DNA of 64,000 bases from Bacteroidales bacterium (GTDB lineage: Bacteria; Bacteroidota; Bacteroidia; Bacteroidales; P3). Of this stretch, positions 1-10,696 are shown piece after piece. Position numbers and translations under genes: made by a program. The stretch lies in contig JAFWZP010000120.1 of the NCBI GenBank assembly GCA_017522255.1, positions 1 to 64,000 of the forward strand, in the 5' to 3' direction. The notes under the pieces were generated by a model. It did not search any database and was not told the DNA's origin. It saw only the letters and a program-made list of their open reading frames with translations. The stretch's first letter is position 1; the number at the start of each line of letters is the position of its first letter.

Positions 1-63
1 TAATTTTGTAAACCGAAAACAAGTAATTATTATGCCACAAAACCACTTGAAATATAATCAAGA

Positions 64-204
64 TTGTTCTCCGCTTTTGCACTATCGCTTTGCTTACCGT
101 GCAAATTCCTGCGGAAACGCTATCACAAAGCCACCGGCTTTTTCTTGTTCTCCGCTTTTGTGCTATCGCAAAGCTTACCGCACAAATTCCTGCGGAAACG
201 CTAT
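64..204. repeat. Two 60-bp direct repeats, 81-bp period, with compensated hairpin stems
   Basis: Positions 64-123 and 145-204 are near-identical copies. Each contains a short hairpin. In copy 1 the stem is TTTGCAC (76-82) with GTGCAAA (99-105). In copy 2 it is TTTGTGC (157-163) with GCACAAA (180-186). Both arms differ between copies, yet pairing is kept. The loop also swaps GCTTTGC for its reverse complement GCAAAGC. Between the copies AAAGCC-ACC-GGCTTT (about 128-142) forms a further small hairpin. No gene is seen from 1 to 670; an open frame across the repeats only reflects the repeat. Confidence 0.8.
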
Positions 205-495
205 AAGATATGATTAATTCAACCAACGGGTTAAATATCACGAATACTTAGATTTTTTCTACTCTACCATGTAAAATGTAAAGTCCAATTTCGGCGGACA
301 GCCGATTAGATACTCAATATAGGGGGCTTATCCAAGACGAAACATTCTTTAATCTTTATAACTCAATATATTACAAAGATTGATTTTTGTTTAGCGGATA
401 GTAATAATATTTTTTAGAATTATTATATGATAAAATGATAGCTTTTCTTTGTCAAAAAAAGACCTGTGGAGGGGCATTTTGAGAAGATTGGAGTG

Positions 496-545
496 TCAAG
501 GTCTTGACATTCGAATGTCAAGACCTTGAGAATAGACCCTCAAGA
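496..545. repeat. 22-bp phased palindrome array (34-bp perfect palindrome)
   Basis: Positions 496-529 are a perfect palindrome with no loop, arms CAAGGTCTTGACATTC and its complement plus one outer T/A pair. The word TCAAG(G/A) recurs at 496, 518 and 540, exactly 22 bp apart; a degenerate TCAAAA lies at 452, two periods upstream. The array lies downstream of the PNGase F-like gene, so it could be in its 3' untranslated region. The rest of 205-670 shows only a small hairpin (606-624). Confidence 0.75.
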
Positions 546-670
546 AGCAAAGAATAGAAGATTGAAAATCAAACCATTCGAATTTAGCAAAAAATGGCTC
601 GAAACTTCATTCTTTAGGAATGAATGTTTTAAATATTATTAACCTTTCAATTCTTTGAAATTATGGCTTT

Positions 671-2404
671 CTATTTTCTTTTTGTCCCTATCAATACACC
701 CGACACACTCCATGCACTAAAGCTACCGCCTTCGGCTTTGCCTTGCGGAATTGCAATAGTGAGAGTATGTTTTCCCGGTGCAAGATGGGAAAGGTCGAAG
801 TATGTGGGCTGAGTGGCAGTGCCGGGACACCAACCCGAACGCGAATAGTCGGACGACGACACTCCGTTCCAAAAATTTCCGGATACGGGGTTCAGCTCGC
901 GAAAGGTGCCGCAGTCGGAACGCCAGGGAGTGTATACAAATTCTTTTCGACCATCTATTATAATTGTATTGGCTTTGGGGTTAAATTCGTCGCCACCACC
1001 CCAACCGCCATGACCTGTGGTTATGTATCGCAGTTCGATGTTTTCTACCCCTTCGGGTATTTCGAATGTTACGGTAAGGCTGTCGGTATCAAAAAATCGA
1101 GGATAGTTTTGTCCTGCCATTTCCATCACATTGCAAGTGTTGAATATAGGCAATATCCACTGTGTGGTTGTTTCTTCTTCTGTGTTCCACTCATAGGCAC
1201 CTGGATATGCCTTTATGTCCATACTCAGTTTGTGTCCACCACCATCGTAGTTGCCTATGAAAGCACCTATTATAACATCACCTGCCAAAGCCGCAGCCAA
1301 ATCGGTAATATCTTGTTTGTAATACACTTCGTCGTCCCATTCCAATCCGTCAATTTGCACACGGTCGTTGAAATGTCTTACGCCGAAAGGAGTAAAAAAT
1401 CGTATCAACTCTATCACCGGTAGGTAGTTGTCTTCTATTTTCATACCACGATATTCTTCACCTGTTTTTGAGTAAAAGCCCGGCACCTGCGATATACCTT
1501 TTGAGAGAGCATCGTATAGGCTTAGTTCACGCCAAGTGGGTATTACAAATATAGAGCCTGTTCGGTCGTAGGCATCGCCTTCGGAGTGGGCATAAACCTC
1601 GGCATAGACTTGATAGTGAGATGGCAACTGAGGCATGGTCAATCGTTTAAGAATAAGAGTTCCACCGGCAAAGTGTATTACTGTATCCATAGGCATTGCA
1701 TTGGTCCAACGCGAAGTGTCGCCCCAGTGTATTCGATCGTTGTCGAACACGTTGGTGGTTATTATCATCTTATTTCGACGAATATTATCAAGCTCGCGAG
1801 GAATCATTTCCACTCCCAAATTATCGGGTATCAAATACTTGTATATCTTTGGATTCTTCACTTTTTGAGAGGTAATGGATGTTGGTATTATTTCGGTGGT
1901 TGAACTACCATTTCTTACAAACTTCACCATCACACCTTCGAGGTCGGCAAACTGAGCCATAGGAGTGGCACTGTAGTCCAATGCTGTTGTCATCCATATC
2001 TCTATACGATTGGAATTGATGCTGGTGGTATATTTTGTGCACTCAAAGCCTAATATTGTTTCGGTTCCTTCGGCAGTGTACTTAACATGTTTGCTACCTA
2101 TTTTTGATTTGGTATAGTAGCTTTCATTTTCAGGATAAATGAGTTGCGAAAAAGCAGTCATACTATCATAGTCTACGTATGTAACGGCTTTGGGCAATCC
2201 GGGAATAGATTTATCAATGTTTGCCGGCTTATCGGCTATTGCTATCTGATTGTTGTAGTTTTGCACTATGGTGTATGAGGTATCTTGTTTTTCGACTCCT
2301 TGTCGGTAGGATTGGTATATAAGCAGGTTTATTTTGCTATTTTGAGCAAACGACGATAGCGACACAGCTATCAGCATCGCACAAATTATGTATCTATGTT
2401 TCAT
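671..2404 (-). CDS. PNGase F-like peptide:N-glycosidase (glycoamidase), secreted
   Basis: Predicted to cleave the amide bond between asparagine and the innermost GlcNAc of N-glycoproteins, acting outside the cytoplasm. A signal peptide spans about residues 1-20 (ending SSFAQ). Residues about 20-210 resemble a GLPGLI/DUF4412-like module (ILGFECTKY...EIWMTTAL), a common N-terminal extension in Bacteroidetes PNGases. Residues about 235-575 carry the two jelly-roll PNGase F domains, with the hallmark segments TGHGGWGGGDEF (about 462-473), PWRSDCGTFRELNP and SSSDYSRSGWCPG, then HTLTIAIPQG. At 577 residues it is complete. It follows dxs by 31 bp and is probably co-transcribed with it, although the functions are unrelated. 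The family assignment is strong; substrate range and activity are inferred. Confidence 0.9.
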   Translation of the reverse strand: MKHRYIICAMLIAVSLSSFAQNSKINLLIYQSYRQGVEKQDTSYTIVQNYNNQIAIADKPANIDKSIPGLPKAVTYVDYDSMTAFSQLIYPENESYYTKSKIGSKHVKYTAEGTETILGFECTKYTTSINSNRIEIWMTTALDYSATPMAQFADLEGVMVKFVRNGSSTTEIIPTSITSQKVKNPKIYKYLIPDNLGVEMIPRELDNIRRNKMIITTNVFDNDRIHWGDTSRWTNAMPMDTVIHFAGGTLILKRLTMPQLPSHYQVYAEVYAHSEGDAYDRTGSIFVIPTWRELSLYDALSKGISQVPGFYSKTGEEYRGMKIEDNYLPVIELIRFFTPFGVRHFNDRVQIDGLEWDDEVYYKQDITDLAAALAGDVIIGAFIGNYDGGGHKLSMDIKAYPGAYEWNTEEETTTQWILPIFNTCNVMEMAGQNYPRFFDTDSLTVTFEIPEGVENIELRYITTGHGGWGGGDEFNPKANTIIIDGRKEFVYTPWRSDCGTFRELNPVSGNFWNGVSSSDYSRSGWCPGTATQPTYFDLSHLAPGKHTLTIAIPQGKAEGGSFSAWSVSGVLIGTKRK

Positions 2405-2435
2405 TATCTCTATTTTTTACGTTGATTGAATATGT

Positions 2436-4334
2436 TTATTGCTTGGTTGCTATTTTCATAATCATGCTTACCATTGCATCGGTATCTATTTGGCATTCCT
2501 TGTGCAATTCTTTGAGACTGCCGTGAGCCACAAAATAATCGGGTATTCCCATTCGGTGTACATTTACCTTAAGGTTGCTGTCTGCCACCACTTCAGCTAC
2601 TGCCGAACCCAGTCCACCTTTTAGTGCACCGTTTTCAATGGTAATGATATCGGTATATTTCGACGCTACTTGTTGTATCAAATCCTCGTCTAATGGTTTA
2701 AGGAAACGCATATCGTATACTGCTACGTTTATTCCCTTGGTTTCGGCAATAGAGGCGGCTTCCAAGGCTGCATTACCAATATGACCTATTGACAATATAG
2801 CTATACTATCACCTTCCTTTAAGCAACGACCTTTTCCTATTGCTATTTCCTGCATAGGGTTCTTCCAGTCGAGGTTGACACATCCCCCCCTTGGATAACG
2901 GATAACAAAAGCACCTTTACCTCCCAGCTGTGCAGTGTACATCATGTTTCGCAGTTCGTGTTCATCGAGTGGAGATGCTATTGTAATGTTGGGTATTGGA
3001 CGGAAGTATGCATAGTCGAACACACCATGATGGGTAGCACCGTCTTCGCCAACAAGTCCTCCCCTATCTAAACAAAATACCACATCGAGGTTTTGCAATG
3101 CCACATCGTGTATCACTTGATCGTAGGCACGTTGCATAAACGAAGAATATATGTTGCAAAACGGCACCATACCCTGAGCTGCCATACCTGCGGCAAGAGT
3201 AACAGCGTGTTGCTCGGCAATACCCACATCAAAAGCACGGTGAGGCATCTTGTCCATCATTATATTTAGCGAACAACCTGTAGGCATGGCAGGCGTTATG
3301 CCTAATATCTTTTCGTTTTGTTCAGCCAATTCCACTATGGTGTAGCCAAATACATCTTGGTATCGCAAAGGTTTGTTACCACTATCGTTCACCACCTGCT
3401 TACCCGTATTGGCATCAAACAATCCAGGAGCGTGGTAGGCTATAGGATTTTTTTCGGCTTCTTCCAAACCTTTCCCCTTGCGGGTAACTATATGCAACAG
3501 CTTAGGGCCTTGTATGTCTTTCAGCTTTCCCAATATCTTTATCAGGTTTTCCACGTCGTGACCATCTATAGGGCCAAAGTAACGGAAATTCAATGCTTCA
3601 AAAAGGTTGCTTTGCTTCACCAATGCCGATTTAGTGATGAGCCCTATCTTTCTGAAGAAATTTTTGTGTTTCTTGCCCTTACCTTCGCCATAAAAGTCCC
3701 ATATCTTATTCTTTAGCCTATTGTATGCCGATGAAGTGGTGATGGTGGTAAGGTAATGACTCAAAGCACCTACACTTTTGTCGATAGCAATTCCGTTGTC
3801 GTTTAGTATCACTAATATATTGGCTTTAGAATCGCCTGCATGGTTCAACCCTTCGAAGGCCATACCTCCAGTCATAGAGCCATCGCCTATAACAGCAATA
3901 TGTTGTCGAGTGTTGTTGCCCTGCAATCGCGAAGCCATAGCCATACCCAATGCTGCCGATATAGATGTAGATGAATGTCCTGTTCCAAAAGAATCGTATT
4001 CGCTCTCCTCCATTTTTGGAAATCCACTTATCCCCTTGTAGGTACGTATGGTATGGAAAAGGTTTTTGCGACCTGTAAGAATCTTGTGAGGATAGGCTTG
4101 ATGCCCCACATCCCACACCAATTTATCGTCAGGAGTGTTGAACACATAATGCAAAGCTACCGAAAGTTCCACGGTACCTAACCCCGATGCCAAATGACCT
4201 GGATTGTTTGCCAATACATCTATTATATATGCACGAATCTCTTCGCATAGCGTTTTTAATTCGTCACACGATAGTTTCTTCAAATCGTCAGGTGTATTAA
4301 CCTTCTCTAAAACATCATATTGTATCTTTTCCAT
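2436..4334 (-). CDS. dxs: 1-deoxy-D-xylulose-5-phosphate synthase
   Basis: Condenses pyruvate and glyceraldehyde 3-phosphate to DXP, the first step of the non-mevalonate isoprenoid pathway and a precursor for thiamine and pyridoxal; thiamine-diphosphate dependent, cytoplasmic. The ThDP motif GDGSMTGG starts at residue 150, followed by NHAGD and NDNGIAIDKSVGALS. The transketolase pyrimidine-binding segment (about 320-480) includes DVGIAEQHAVTLAAGMA and the C-terminal domain is complete. The frame can be opened at a TTG at 4364, but that codon lies inside a TAnnTTTG promoter box, so ATG 4334 (MEKIQYDV...) is preferred; ATG 4343 is an alternative. About 632 residues, normal for Dxs. Confidence 0.96.
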   Translation of the reverse strand: MEKIQYDVLEKVNTPDDLKKLSCDELKTLCEEIRAYIIDVLANNPGHLASGLGTVELSVALHYVFNTPDDKLVWDVGHQAYPHKILTGRKNLFHTIRTYKGISGFPKMEESEYDSFGTGHSSTSISAALGMAMASRLQGNNTRQHIAVIGDGSMTGGMAFEGLNHAGDSKANILVILNDNGIAIDKSVGALSHYLTTITTSSAYNRLKNKIWDFYGEGKGKKHKNFFRKIGLITKSALVKQSNLFEALNFRYFGPIDGHDVENLIKILGKLKDIQGPKLLHIVTRKGKGLEEAEKNPIAYHAPGLFDANTGKQVVNDSGNKPLRYQDVFGYTIVELAEQNEKILGITPAMPTGCSLNIMMDKMPHRAFDVGIAEQHAVTLAAGMAAQGMVPFCNIYSSFMQRAYDQVIHDVALQNLDVVFCLDRGGLVGEDGATHHGVFDYAYFRPIPNITIASPLDEHELRNMMYTAQLGGKGAFVIRYPRGGCVNLDWKNPMQEIAIGKGRCLKEGDSIAILSIGHIGNAALEAASIAETKGINVAVYDMRFLKPLDEDLIQQVASKYTDIITIENGALKGGLGSAVAEVVADSNLKVNVHRMGIPDYFVAHGSLKELHKECQIDTDAMVSMIMKIATKQ

Positions 4335-4352
4335 ATTTGTCATACTAGTTTG

Positions 4353-4360
4353 CAAAGGTA
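4353..4360 (-). promoter_or_regulatory. -7 box of the dxs promoter
   Basis: Minus-strand TACCTTTG fits the Bacteroidetes -7 consensus TAnnTTTG. Transcription would begin about 4345, leaving a leader of only a few to about twelve bases before ATG 4343 or 4334. This settles against the upstream TTG start. Confidence 0.6.
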
Positions 4361-4403
4361 GCAATTATTTTTCAATCTGTAGCAACAATTCAGTTTTATT
4401 ATG

Positions 4404-5969
4404 TTATTTCAACATTAGAGTTACTGCTTTCTTTATATTTTGTACATAGCCGGAATTATCAAAAACTTCTATTTTCAGTACATAGTTTCCTATCCTGCAC
4501 CGTGTACCATCATCGGCACTTCCGTCCCACACCATCATACCATTGGTACCTAACAAAGCATTTTGTTGCAAAGTTTTTACCAATCGTCCTCGTTGGTCGA
4601 ATACATAAATGTTAGCAAGCAAATTACCATCATGGATAGTGTAGCTTATGTTCAACAAATCGTTGTATCCATCATTATCAGGCGAAAACACAAGGGGTTC
4701 TACCACAAAAACATCGTCCGAAACAAATATATCAGTAGCTTGCGAATTGCGATAGGTAGGTGTAGCCCATCCAACTACCTTGGCAGCCGAATGCCAATTA
4801 CCCACCATATTGGTGGAATGTTGTACCGAACGCCTTTCGAGAGATACTCCTTCCACATCGTCGAGCCAACGGTAATGCATATCCTCGTTATAGTCAAACC
4901 GATCGATAATGGTGCTATCGGTCAAAGCCAACACTACTATTCCCGAAGCATTGGTATACGAAGGCATCTTGCTTATAGCATACATCTTATTAGGATACTT
5001 AACATTATAGTTGGTCCTCAAAAAGTCGGTATTCGACGACAACACCACATAATCGTGAGGATAAACAACCGCATTGATAGGCAATGGCACCATTGTTTTT
5101 ACACAGCCTTGCAATTCGTCCCATGTGGCAAGGCACAATTTATTCAAGGCCATCACCGAATCGGTATTATTGTATATCTCCACAAAGTCGTCGCCACCCA
5201 CATAGGGGTTAAACAGCACCTCGTTAATAAGCAAATCATTTGGCATAATGGTAGCCGTTACCACACTATCACCTACATTGCCCTGCGAGTAGGCCGATAT
5301 AGTGGCCTCGATATCGTCAATAAAAAATTTATTCTTGTCGGCTGAAGTATACTTGCACCATAGCGACAAGTAGCACTCACTGCCAAGCACCTCATCATCC
5401 AAATCCACAAACGACAATATATTTCGAAAGGCTACACCACCCAAGGTATCTACTTCTACCTGCCACCGCCCATCGGGATAACGCAAAGTTTTAAATCTCA
5501 TTTGCCCGGCATTGGTAGCATTTAGCTTGTATGGCTGCTCTACAAGAGAAACAATCTCTTCATCGGCATATTTTCTATATATAGCAATCTGGGCTACGCT
5601 ACGTGGCTTTATCTCTACATACAATGCCTTGGTAGAATGTTCGGGATTGATACTATCGGCATAAAAATAAAAACGAAAATAACTATTATTAGAAGTAAGG
5701 CTATTGTGTTTTAACCAAAAACTATACATTAAAGTATCAGTAGATACAAGTTTCAAAGGAGTAGAAAGATAAGAGGTGTCGGCTTTGCTACCATTGAGTC
5801 GCAGTTGCAAATCGTATACCAAAAAGTCGGCAGTATCACCATCCCAAGGTGGCGACAATACAAAATCACCATCCGTAAAACTATCCCTTACCTCTATGGT
5901 CTGTGCCAATACTTCATTAACAGTACTACACATAAACACCATTATCAATATTATATATATTTTCATCAT
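4404..5969 (-). CDS. Secreted lamin-tail domain protein with C-terminal FlgD-like Ig domain
   Basis: Exported protein of unknown role, probably cell-surface. From ATG 5969 (MMKIYIILIMVFM) there is a signal peptide ending near EVLAQ; the longer frame to 6017 adds an unlikely cysteine-rich leader. Residues about 25-230 are a beta-rich N-terminal region. A lamin-tail domain (LTD) follows, beginning at NDLLINEVLFNP and including DFVEIYNNTDS, VVLSSN and GVSLERRS. The last ~90 residues (FSPDNDGYNDLLNISY ... GNYVLKIEVFDNSG) are a FlgD-Ig/gliding-motility-type C-terminal module often found on T9SS substrates in this phylum. It lies upstream of dxs, but dxs has its own promoter. Function not known. 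Confidence 0.85.
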   Translation of the reverse strand: MMKIYIILIMVFMCSTVNEVLAQTIEVRDSFTDGDFVLSPPWDGDTADFLVYDLQLRLNGSKADTSYLSTPLKLVSTDTLMYSFWLKHNSLTSNNSYFRFYFYADSINPEHSTKALYVEIKPRSVAQIAIYRKYADEEIVSLVEQPYKLNATNAGQMRFKTLRYPDGRWQVEVDTLGGVAFRNILSFVDLDDEVLGSECYLSLWCKYTSADKNKFFIDDIEATISAYSQGNVGDSVVTATIMPNDLLINEVLFNPYVGGDDFVEIYNNTDSVMALNKLCLATWDELQGCVKTMVPLPINAVVYPHDYVVLSSNTDFLRTNYNVKYPNKMYAISKMPSYTNASGIVVLALTDSTIIDRFDYNEDMHYRWLDDVEGVSLERRSVQHSTNMVGNWHSAAKVVGWATPTYRNSQATDIFVSDDVFVVEPLVFSPDNDGYNDLLNISYTIHDGNLLANIYVFDQRGRLVKTLQQNALLGTNGMMVWDGSADDGTRCRIGNYVLKIEVFDNSGYVQNIKKAVTLMLK

Positions 5970-6276
5970 TTTATTGTATTTACATATATTATTGCAAAAC
6001 ATACAGACAATAAACAATTGAATTCATTGCATCAACAATAACTTTAGCATCAACTACAATTATATTTCACAACAGATAGATTTTGGATAAATAACGTAAT
6101 GTAGCGAAATTTCTTTTTCAAGGGTCAATATTTTTTTCACCAACTTTCTATTTATAGTTCAATAACATATAAAATATTTTGAGAAAAAGAGTGCAAAATG
6201 GCAACAAAATTTGATTATTTTCGTAATATGTAAGGTTAAAAAATATGTTTAAGTACAGATACGAAAACAAAGAAAA
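5970..6276. other. Divergent intergenic region between the LTD gene and lon
   Basis: About 307 bp, A+T-rich, no open frame worth calling. Near-consensus promoter boxes are present for both directions: on the minus strand TATGTTTTG (5995-6003, one base too long) ahead of the LTD gene, and on the plus strand TATTTTCG (6216-6223) ahead of lon. No palindrome array is seen here. Confidence 0.4.
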
Positions 6277-8703
6277 ATGAAAGAAAGATTTTGCGAATTG
6301 AACGAACTATTTGATGATATGATTAGTGCCAAAGCCAAAGTAATCCCCATCATATCGGATATCGATGAGGATGATTTGCTTGACGAGAATGATATACCTA
6401 ACGAAATGCCTATATTAGCATTGCGTGGCAATGTGCTTTTCCCTGGAGTGATACTACCTGTAACAGCAGGTCGAAAGAAGTCGATAAAACTATTAAAAGA
6501 AGCATACAAAAAGAACTTTTTGATAGGGGCAGTAGCTCAATGTAACGATGCCGAAGAACCTGACTACGAAGATTTATATGGTTTAGGCACTGTTGCTAAG
6601 GTACTTAAAATACTGGAAATGCCCGATGGAAACGTATTAGGCATATTACAAGGCACACGACGCATAAAACTCACATCTATCACAAGCACCACTCCATACC
6701 TAAAAGGCGAAGTAAAAGATTCTCCCGAAAAGGAGGAATTTAACAAAACCACTGCTTCACCTGAAGATATTGCAGCCATCGAAAGCGTTAGAGATATGTA
6801 TGAGCAGTTTGTAAAAAACTCGCCAAACTTACCTTCAGAAGCTACTATAGCAATAAAAAACTTAGAAAGTCCTAAGCTACTGGTAAACTTTGTAGCCTCA
6901 CACCTCGAAATATCGACAGGCGAAAAACAATACCTTTTGGAAATAGAATCGTTTAGAAAACGTATCGAAAAGGTAATGACACACCTTACCAAAGAGCTAG
7001 ACTTCTTGGAAGTAAAAAACCAAATACAAAAGAAGGTGAAAATAGATATGGACAAGCAGCAGAGAGAATACTTTCTGACTCAGCAACTAAAAACCATACA
7101 AGAAGAACTCGGTGGAAATCCAGGCGACCAAGATTTAGAGGAACTTAACTACAAAGCTTCCCATAAGAAATGGAGCAAAAATGTGGCAGAAATATTCGAT
7201 AAAGAATTGGATAAGTTAATGCGTTTGCACCCACAATCGCCAGACTACTCTACACAACTAAACTATCTAAACACAATGCTCGACCTACCATGGGACGAAT
7301 GTACCAAAGATAACTTGGATTTAAAACACGCTCAAAAAACTTTGGACAAAGACCACTATGGTATCGAGAAAGTGAAAGAACGCATATTGGAATATCTTGC
7401 CGTGCTTAAACTAAAAGGCGATATGAAGTCGCCGATATTGTGTTTGGTAGGTCCTCCGGGTGTGGGAAAAACCTCGTTAGGCAAATCGATAGCTACAGCA
7501 CTAAACCGCAAATATGTGCGTATGGCATTGGGCGGACTTAGAGACGAAGCCGAAATACGCGGACACCGCAAAACATATATCGGTGCCATGCCCGGTCGAG
7601 TAATACAAAACATAAAGAAAGCTAAATCGTCGAACCCTGTATTTGTTCTCGACGAAATAGACAAAGTGCTTGGTATGAGTGTAAACGGCGACCCTGCTTC
7701 GGCACTGCTTGAAGTATTGGATCCCGAACAAAATACTGCATTCCACGACAACTACCTTGATGTAGACTACGATCTATCGAAAGTACTATTTATAGCCACT
7801 GCCAATACATTAAGCACCATACACCCAGCATTGCTCGATCGTATGGAAATAATCGATATATCGGGCTACATAATAGAAGAAAAGATAGAAATAGCACGTA
7901 AACACTTGGTACCTCGACAAATAAAAGAACACGGATTGGAGAAAAACAGATTTACATTCTCCAACGCCGTATTAGCACAAATTATAACCGAATACACACG
8001 CGAATCGGGTGTACGCCAATTAGAAAAAGCAATAGCCAAAATAATACGACACTATGCTGTAGAAATAGTAAAAGAGGGCTTCCCCGAAAAAGCTATAAAG
8101 AAAGACTGCCTCAAAGACATATTAGGCTTACCCATACATAGCAACGAAAAACGTTCGAAAAACGACATTGGCGTAGTAACCGGTTTGGCATGGACCAGTG
8201 TAGGTGGCGAAATACTATTCATTGAATCAATTTTAAGCAAGGGAAAAGGCAACCTATCAATGACCGGCAACTTGGGCGATGTGATGAAAGAATCGGCCAC
8301 ATTGGCATACGAATATCTCAAAGCCAACGCCGAAAAGTTTGGCATAAACGAAGAACTATTCGAAACCAAAAATGTACATATCCATGTTCCCGAAGGTGCC
8401 ACACCAAAAGATGGTCCATCGGCAGGAATCACCATCTTTAGCGCATTACTTTCGATATTCACACAACGCAAGGTACGTGCCGATTTTGCCATGACAGGCG
8501 AAATAACACTTCGCGGGCAGGTGCTGCCGGTAGGAGGAATAAAAGAAAAGATATTGGCAGCAAAACGTGCCAATATATCCAACATCATCCTTTCTGAAAA
8601 GAACAGAAAAGATGTAGAAGACATAAACGAAGAGTACCTTGAAGGAGTTGCATTTCACTACATAACTGAGATGAGCGAAGTGATTCCATTGGTTTTCGAA
8701 TAA
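6277..8703 (+). CDS. lon: ATP-dependent protease Lon
   Basis: Degrades misfolded and regulatory proteins in the cytoplasm using ATP. The N-terminal LON substrate-binding domain spans about residues 45-245 ([14 protein letters not shown]...). The AAA+ domain follows, with Walker A GPPGVGKT at 392-399 and Walker B VFVLDEID with D459/E460. The C-terminal serine-lysine protease domain has PKDGPSAG with catalytic S715 and GGIKEK with K758, the 43-residue spacing known for Lon. At 808 residues it is full length. The start has a 44-residue acidic extension ([12 protein letters not shown]) usual in Bacteroidetes Lon. No heat-shock operator is evident. A PorE-like gene follows by 12 bp. Confidence 0.97.
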   Translation: MKERFCELNELFDDMISAKAKVIPIISDIDEDDLLDENDIPNEMPILALRGNVLFPGVILPVTAGRKKSIKLLKEAYKKNFLIGAVAQCNDAEEPDYEDLYGLGTVAKVLKILEMPDGNVLGILQGTRRIKLTSITSTTPYLKGEVKDSPEKEEFNKTTASPEDIAAIESVRDMYEQFVKNSPNLPSEATIAIKNLESPKLLVNFVASHLEISTGEKQYLLEIESFRKRIEKVMTHLTKELDFLEVKNQIQKKVKIDMDKQQREYFLTQQLKTIQEELGGNPGDQDLEELNYKASHKKWSKNVAEIFDKELDKLMRLHPQSPDYSTQLNYLNTMLDLPWDECTKDNLDLKHAQKTLDKDHYGIEKVKERILEYLAVLKLKGDMKSPILCLVGPPGVGKTSLGKSIATALNRKYVRMALGGLRDEAEIRGHRKTYIGAMPGRVIQNIKKAKSSNPVFVLDEIDKVLGMSVNGDPASALLEVLDPEQNTAFHDNYLDVDYDLSKVLFIATANTLSTIHPALLDRMEIIDISGYIIEEKIEIARKHLVPRQIKEHGLEKNRFTFSNAVLAQIITEYTRESGVRQLEKAIAKIIRHYAVEIVKEGFPEKAIKKDCLKDILGLPIHSNEKRSKNDIGVVTGLAWTSVGGEILFIESILSKGKGNLSMTGNLGDVMKESATLAYEYLKANAEKFGINEELFETKNVHIHVPEGATPKDGPSAGITIFSALLSIFTQRKVRADFAMTGEITLRGQVLPVGGIKEKILAAKRANISNIILSEKNRKDVEDINEEYLEGVAFHYITEMSEVIPLVFE

Positions 8704-8715
8704 GAAAAAAAAGTA

Positions 8716-10656
8716 ATGAACATAAAAGATACACATAACCCGATTGTACAATACTGCGTATGCTTGGCAGTACTGATATGTATATGCATGCCCATCAGCG
8801 CCCAAAAAGAAATGAGCGAGGGATACAAGCTTATGAAAAAGAAAGAATATCATAAAGCCTTGCTTGCATACAAAAAAGCCGAAACAAAAATAGACGATAA
8901 CAAATCGCATTCTAAAGCACAATGTCTATCCAAAATAGGAGAGTGCTATTTAAAGATGAATTACTATTCATTGGCACTACCCTATTTCGAAAAAGCAACC
9001 AAGTACGATTCGGCTTATGTGTATTCTCTAAACTCATACGCCGAAGCCTTAAAAACCAACGGCAGATACCACGAATTACTGAAGGTGTTTGAACAACGTC
9101 TTTCGAACCAAGAATATAACAACGAAAGCACCAACAATGTACTACAAGATATGTCGTATTACTCATTTCCAATCCTCAATTTGGCCGAAAACAAACTATT
9201 TGACATACGTGTGCAAAACAATATACACACTTTAGGTAAAAAACGAGGACTGTCAATTATTAACGACAAACTACACTTTTCTACTACAAGCTACGCCATA
9301 ATACCCGAACAAAAAGACTATGGCGAAAAGATAATGAACTACACTCCTTTCGTAGCCGAAATAAGCGACAAATCACTTGTAAAACCCACTATAGCAAACA
9401 CATTGATAGACATTGAAGACAATATCACATACTCTATAGTACACCCTGTAAGCCAAAATTTGTTTTACACAGTACTAACCTCTGATAATGAAGAGATACT
9501 ATATGAAAGCAAGAAAAAAAACGGCAAATGGCAAAGTGGTAGCAAAGTAAAGGTGGGTAAAAAAGCCATAACTGTGTCACACCCTGTGTTTACACCCGAC
9601 GGTACCATAATGATATTTTCGGCAAAACGCACCAATGGCAACGGAGGCTACGACTTGTGGTACTCAAAACAAACCGAAAAAGGATGGAGCAACCCCATCA
9701 ATTTAGGCGATAGTGTAAATACCAAAGGCGACGAAATAACACCTTTCATATACAACGACTACCTATTCTTTGCCTCCAACGGACAAAGAGAAAGCTATGG
9801 AGGATTCGACATCTACGGCACGCCTTGGAACAATGGCTCAATCACGATTGCAGTAGAAAACCTAAGATTGCCATACAATTCCTATGCCGACGACTTCGAT
9901 TTCGTGATAGACAGTCTCTCAAATACAGGATTTATTGTAAGTACTCGAAACCAAAAAACGCTCGACGACAGAATATATTCCTTTACCGAAATACCTTACT
10001 TTACAATAGTAAAAGGCGAGGTATCTGATAAATTCGGTTACTTTTTATCAAAAGCCGACATAACGGTTTACGAAGATAATATACCATTATTCGCAACCAA
10101 AAGCGATGAAAATGGTTCATTTCAAGTGTATTTGAAAAACAACCGCAACTACAGAATAGAAATAACAAAAGAAAACTACCTATCCACTCAAAGAACATAT
10201 ACGACAACAAGTACCAAAAAGATAGGCAACACCATCGTATACGAAGATGTGCGACTCAGTGGTTTTGAAATAGGCAAGACATATAAATTGGACAGTTTGT
10301 TTCACCAAACAGCAAGCATAGAACTGCAGCCAAACAACACCCGACTAACCACAATAGAAACTTTTTTGAAAGAAAATCCACAACTCGATATGCACATATT
10401 CATATTTGGCTACCTTACGGACAACGACAAGTTTAATCAACTTTTAAACGAAAATCGCATACAAACAATCACAAATCATTTTGCAGAGCAAAGCGTAAAC
10501 GTAAACCGAATACACTTTATGAGCTATTCCAACGAGATACCAACCGAGTTTGAGAATGCCGACACCGAAAAAGATACTTCATACATGGTATACTTCCTGT
10601 TTGCTCCCAAAAGCACAAAGATTTCATCGCCGGCAACCACCTCGATAACACATTAA
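8716..10656 (+). CDS. PorE-like TPR / PD40 / OmpA-type envelope protein
   Basis: A 646-residue exported protein (signal sequence about 1-30, ending PISAQ). Order of parts: TPR helices about 35-140 (YHKALLAYKKAE, YYSLALPYFEKA); beta-propeller PD40/WD40-like repeats about 165-420 (GGYDLWYSKQTEKGWSNPINLGDSVN); a carboxypeptidase-regulatory-like domain about 430-510; and a C-terminal OmpA-like domain about 530-640. The OmpA domain is degenerate: the usual peptidoglycan-binding motif GHTDN...LSxxRA is replaced by GYLTDNDKFNQLLNENR. The architecture matches PorE, a T9SS-associated periplasmic protein, and the window shows T9SS use, but this order is shared by many Bacteroidetes OmpA proteins. A better-preserved relative is at 28121-30049. 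Probably translated from the lon transcript (12-bp gap). Confidence 0.8.
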   Translation: MNIKDTHNPIVQYCVCLAVLICICMPISAQKEMSEGYKLMKKKEYHKALLAYKKAETKIDDNKSHSKAQCLSKIGECYLKMNYYSLALPYFEKATKYDSAYVYSLNSYAEALKTNGRYHELLKVFEQRLSNQEYNNESTNNVLQDMSYYSFPILNLAENKLFDIRVQNNIHTLGKKRGLSIINDKLHFSTTSYAIIPEQKDYGEKIMNYTPFVAEISDKSLVKPTIANTLIDIEDNITYSIVHPVSQNLFYTVLTSDNEEILYESKKKNGKWQSGSKVKVGKKAITVSHPVFTPDGTIMIFSAKRTNGNGGYDLWYSKQTEKGWSNPINLGDSVNTKGDEITPFIYNDYLFFASNGQRESYGGFDIYGTPWNNGSITIAVENLRLPYNSYADDFDFVIDSLSNTGFIVSTRNQKTLDDRIYSFTEIPYFTIVKGEVSDKFGYFLSKADITVYEDNIPLFATKSDENGSFQVYLKNNRNYRIEITKENYLSTQRTYTTTSTKKIGNTIVYEDVRLSGFEIGKTYKLDSLFHQTASIELQPNNTRLTTIETFLKENPQLDMHIFIFGYLTDNDKFNQLLNENRIQTITNHFAEQSVNVNRIHFMSYSNEIPTEFENADTEKDTSYMVYFLFAPKSTKISSPATTSITH

Positions 10657-10696
10657 CACATAATATTAAATACAAAAAATGTCTTGTACTAAAAAA

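Noticed and set aside
32-217. 61-codon frame across the first repeats
   Set aside because: The reading is just the two copies of the 60-bp repeat; differences between copies preserve hairpins rather than codons.
4335-4364. Longer dxs from TTG 4364
   Set aside because: The TTG sits next to and within the TAnnTTTG promoter sequence, so it would not be in the transcript; ATG 4334/4343 gives a normal-length Dxs.
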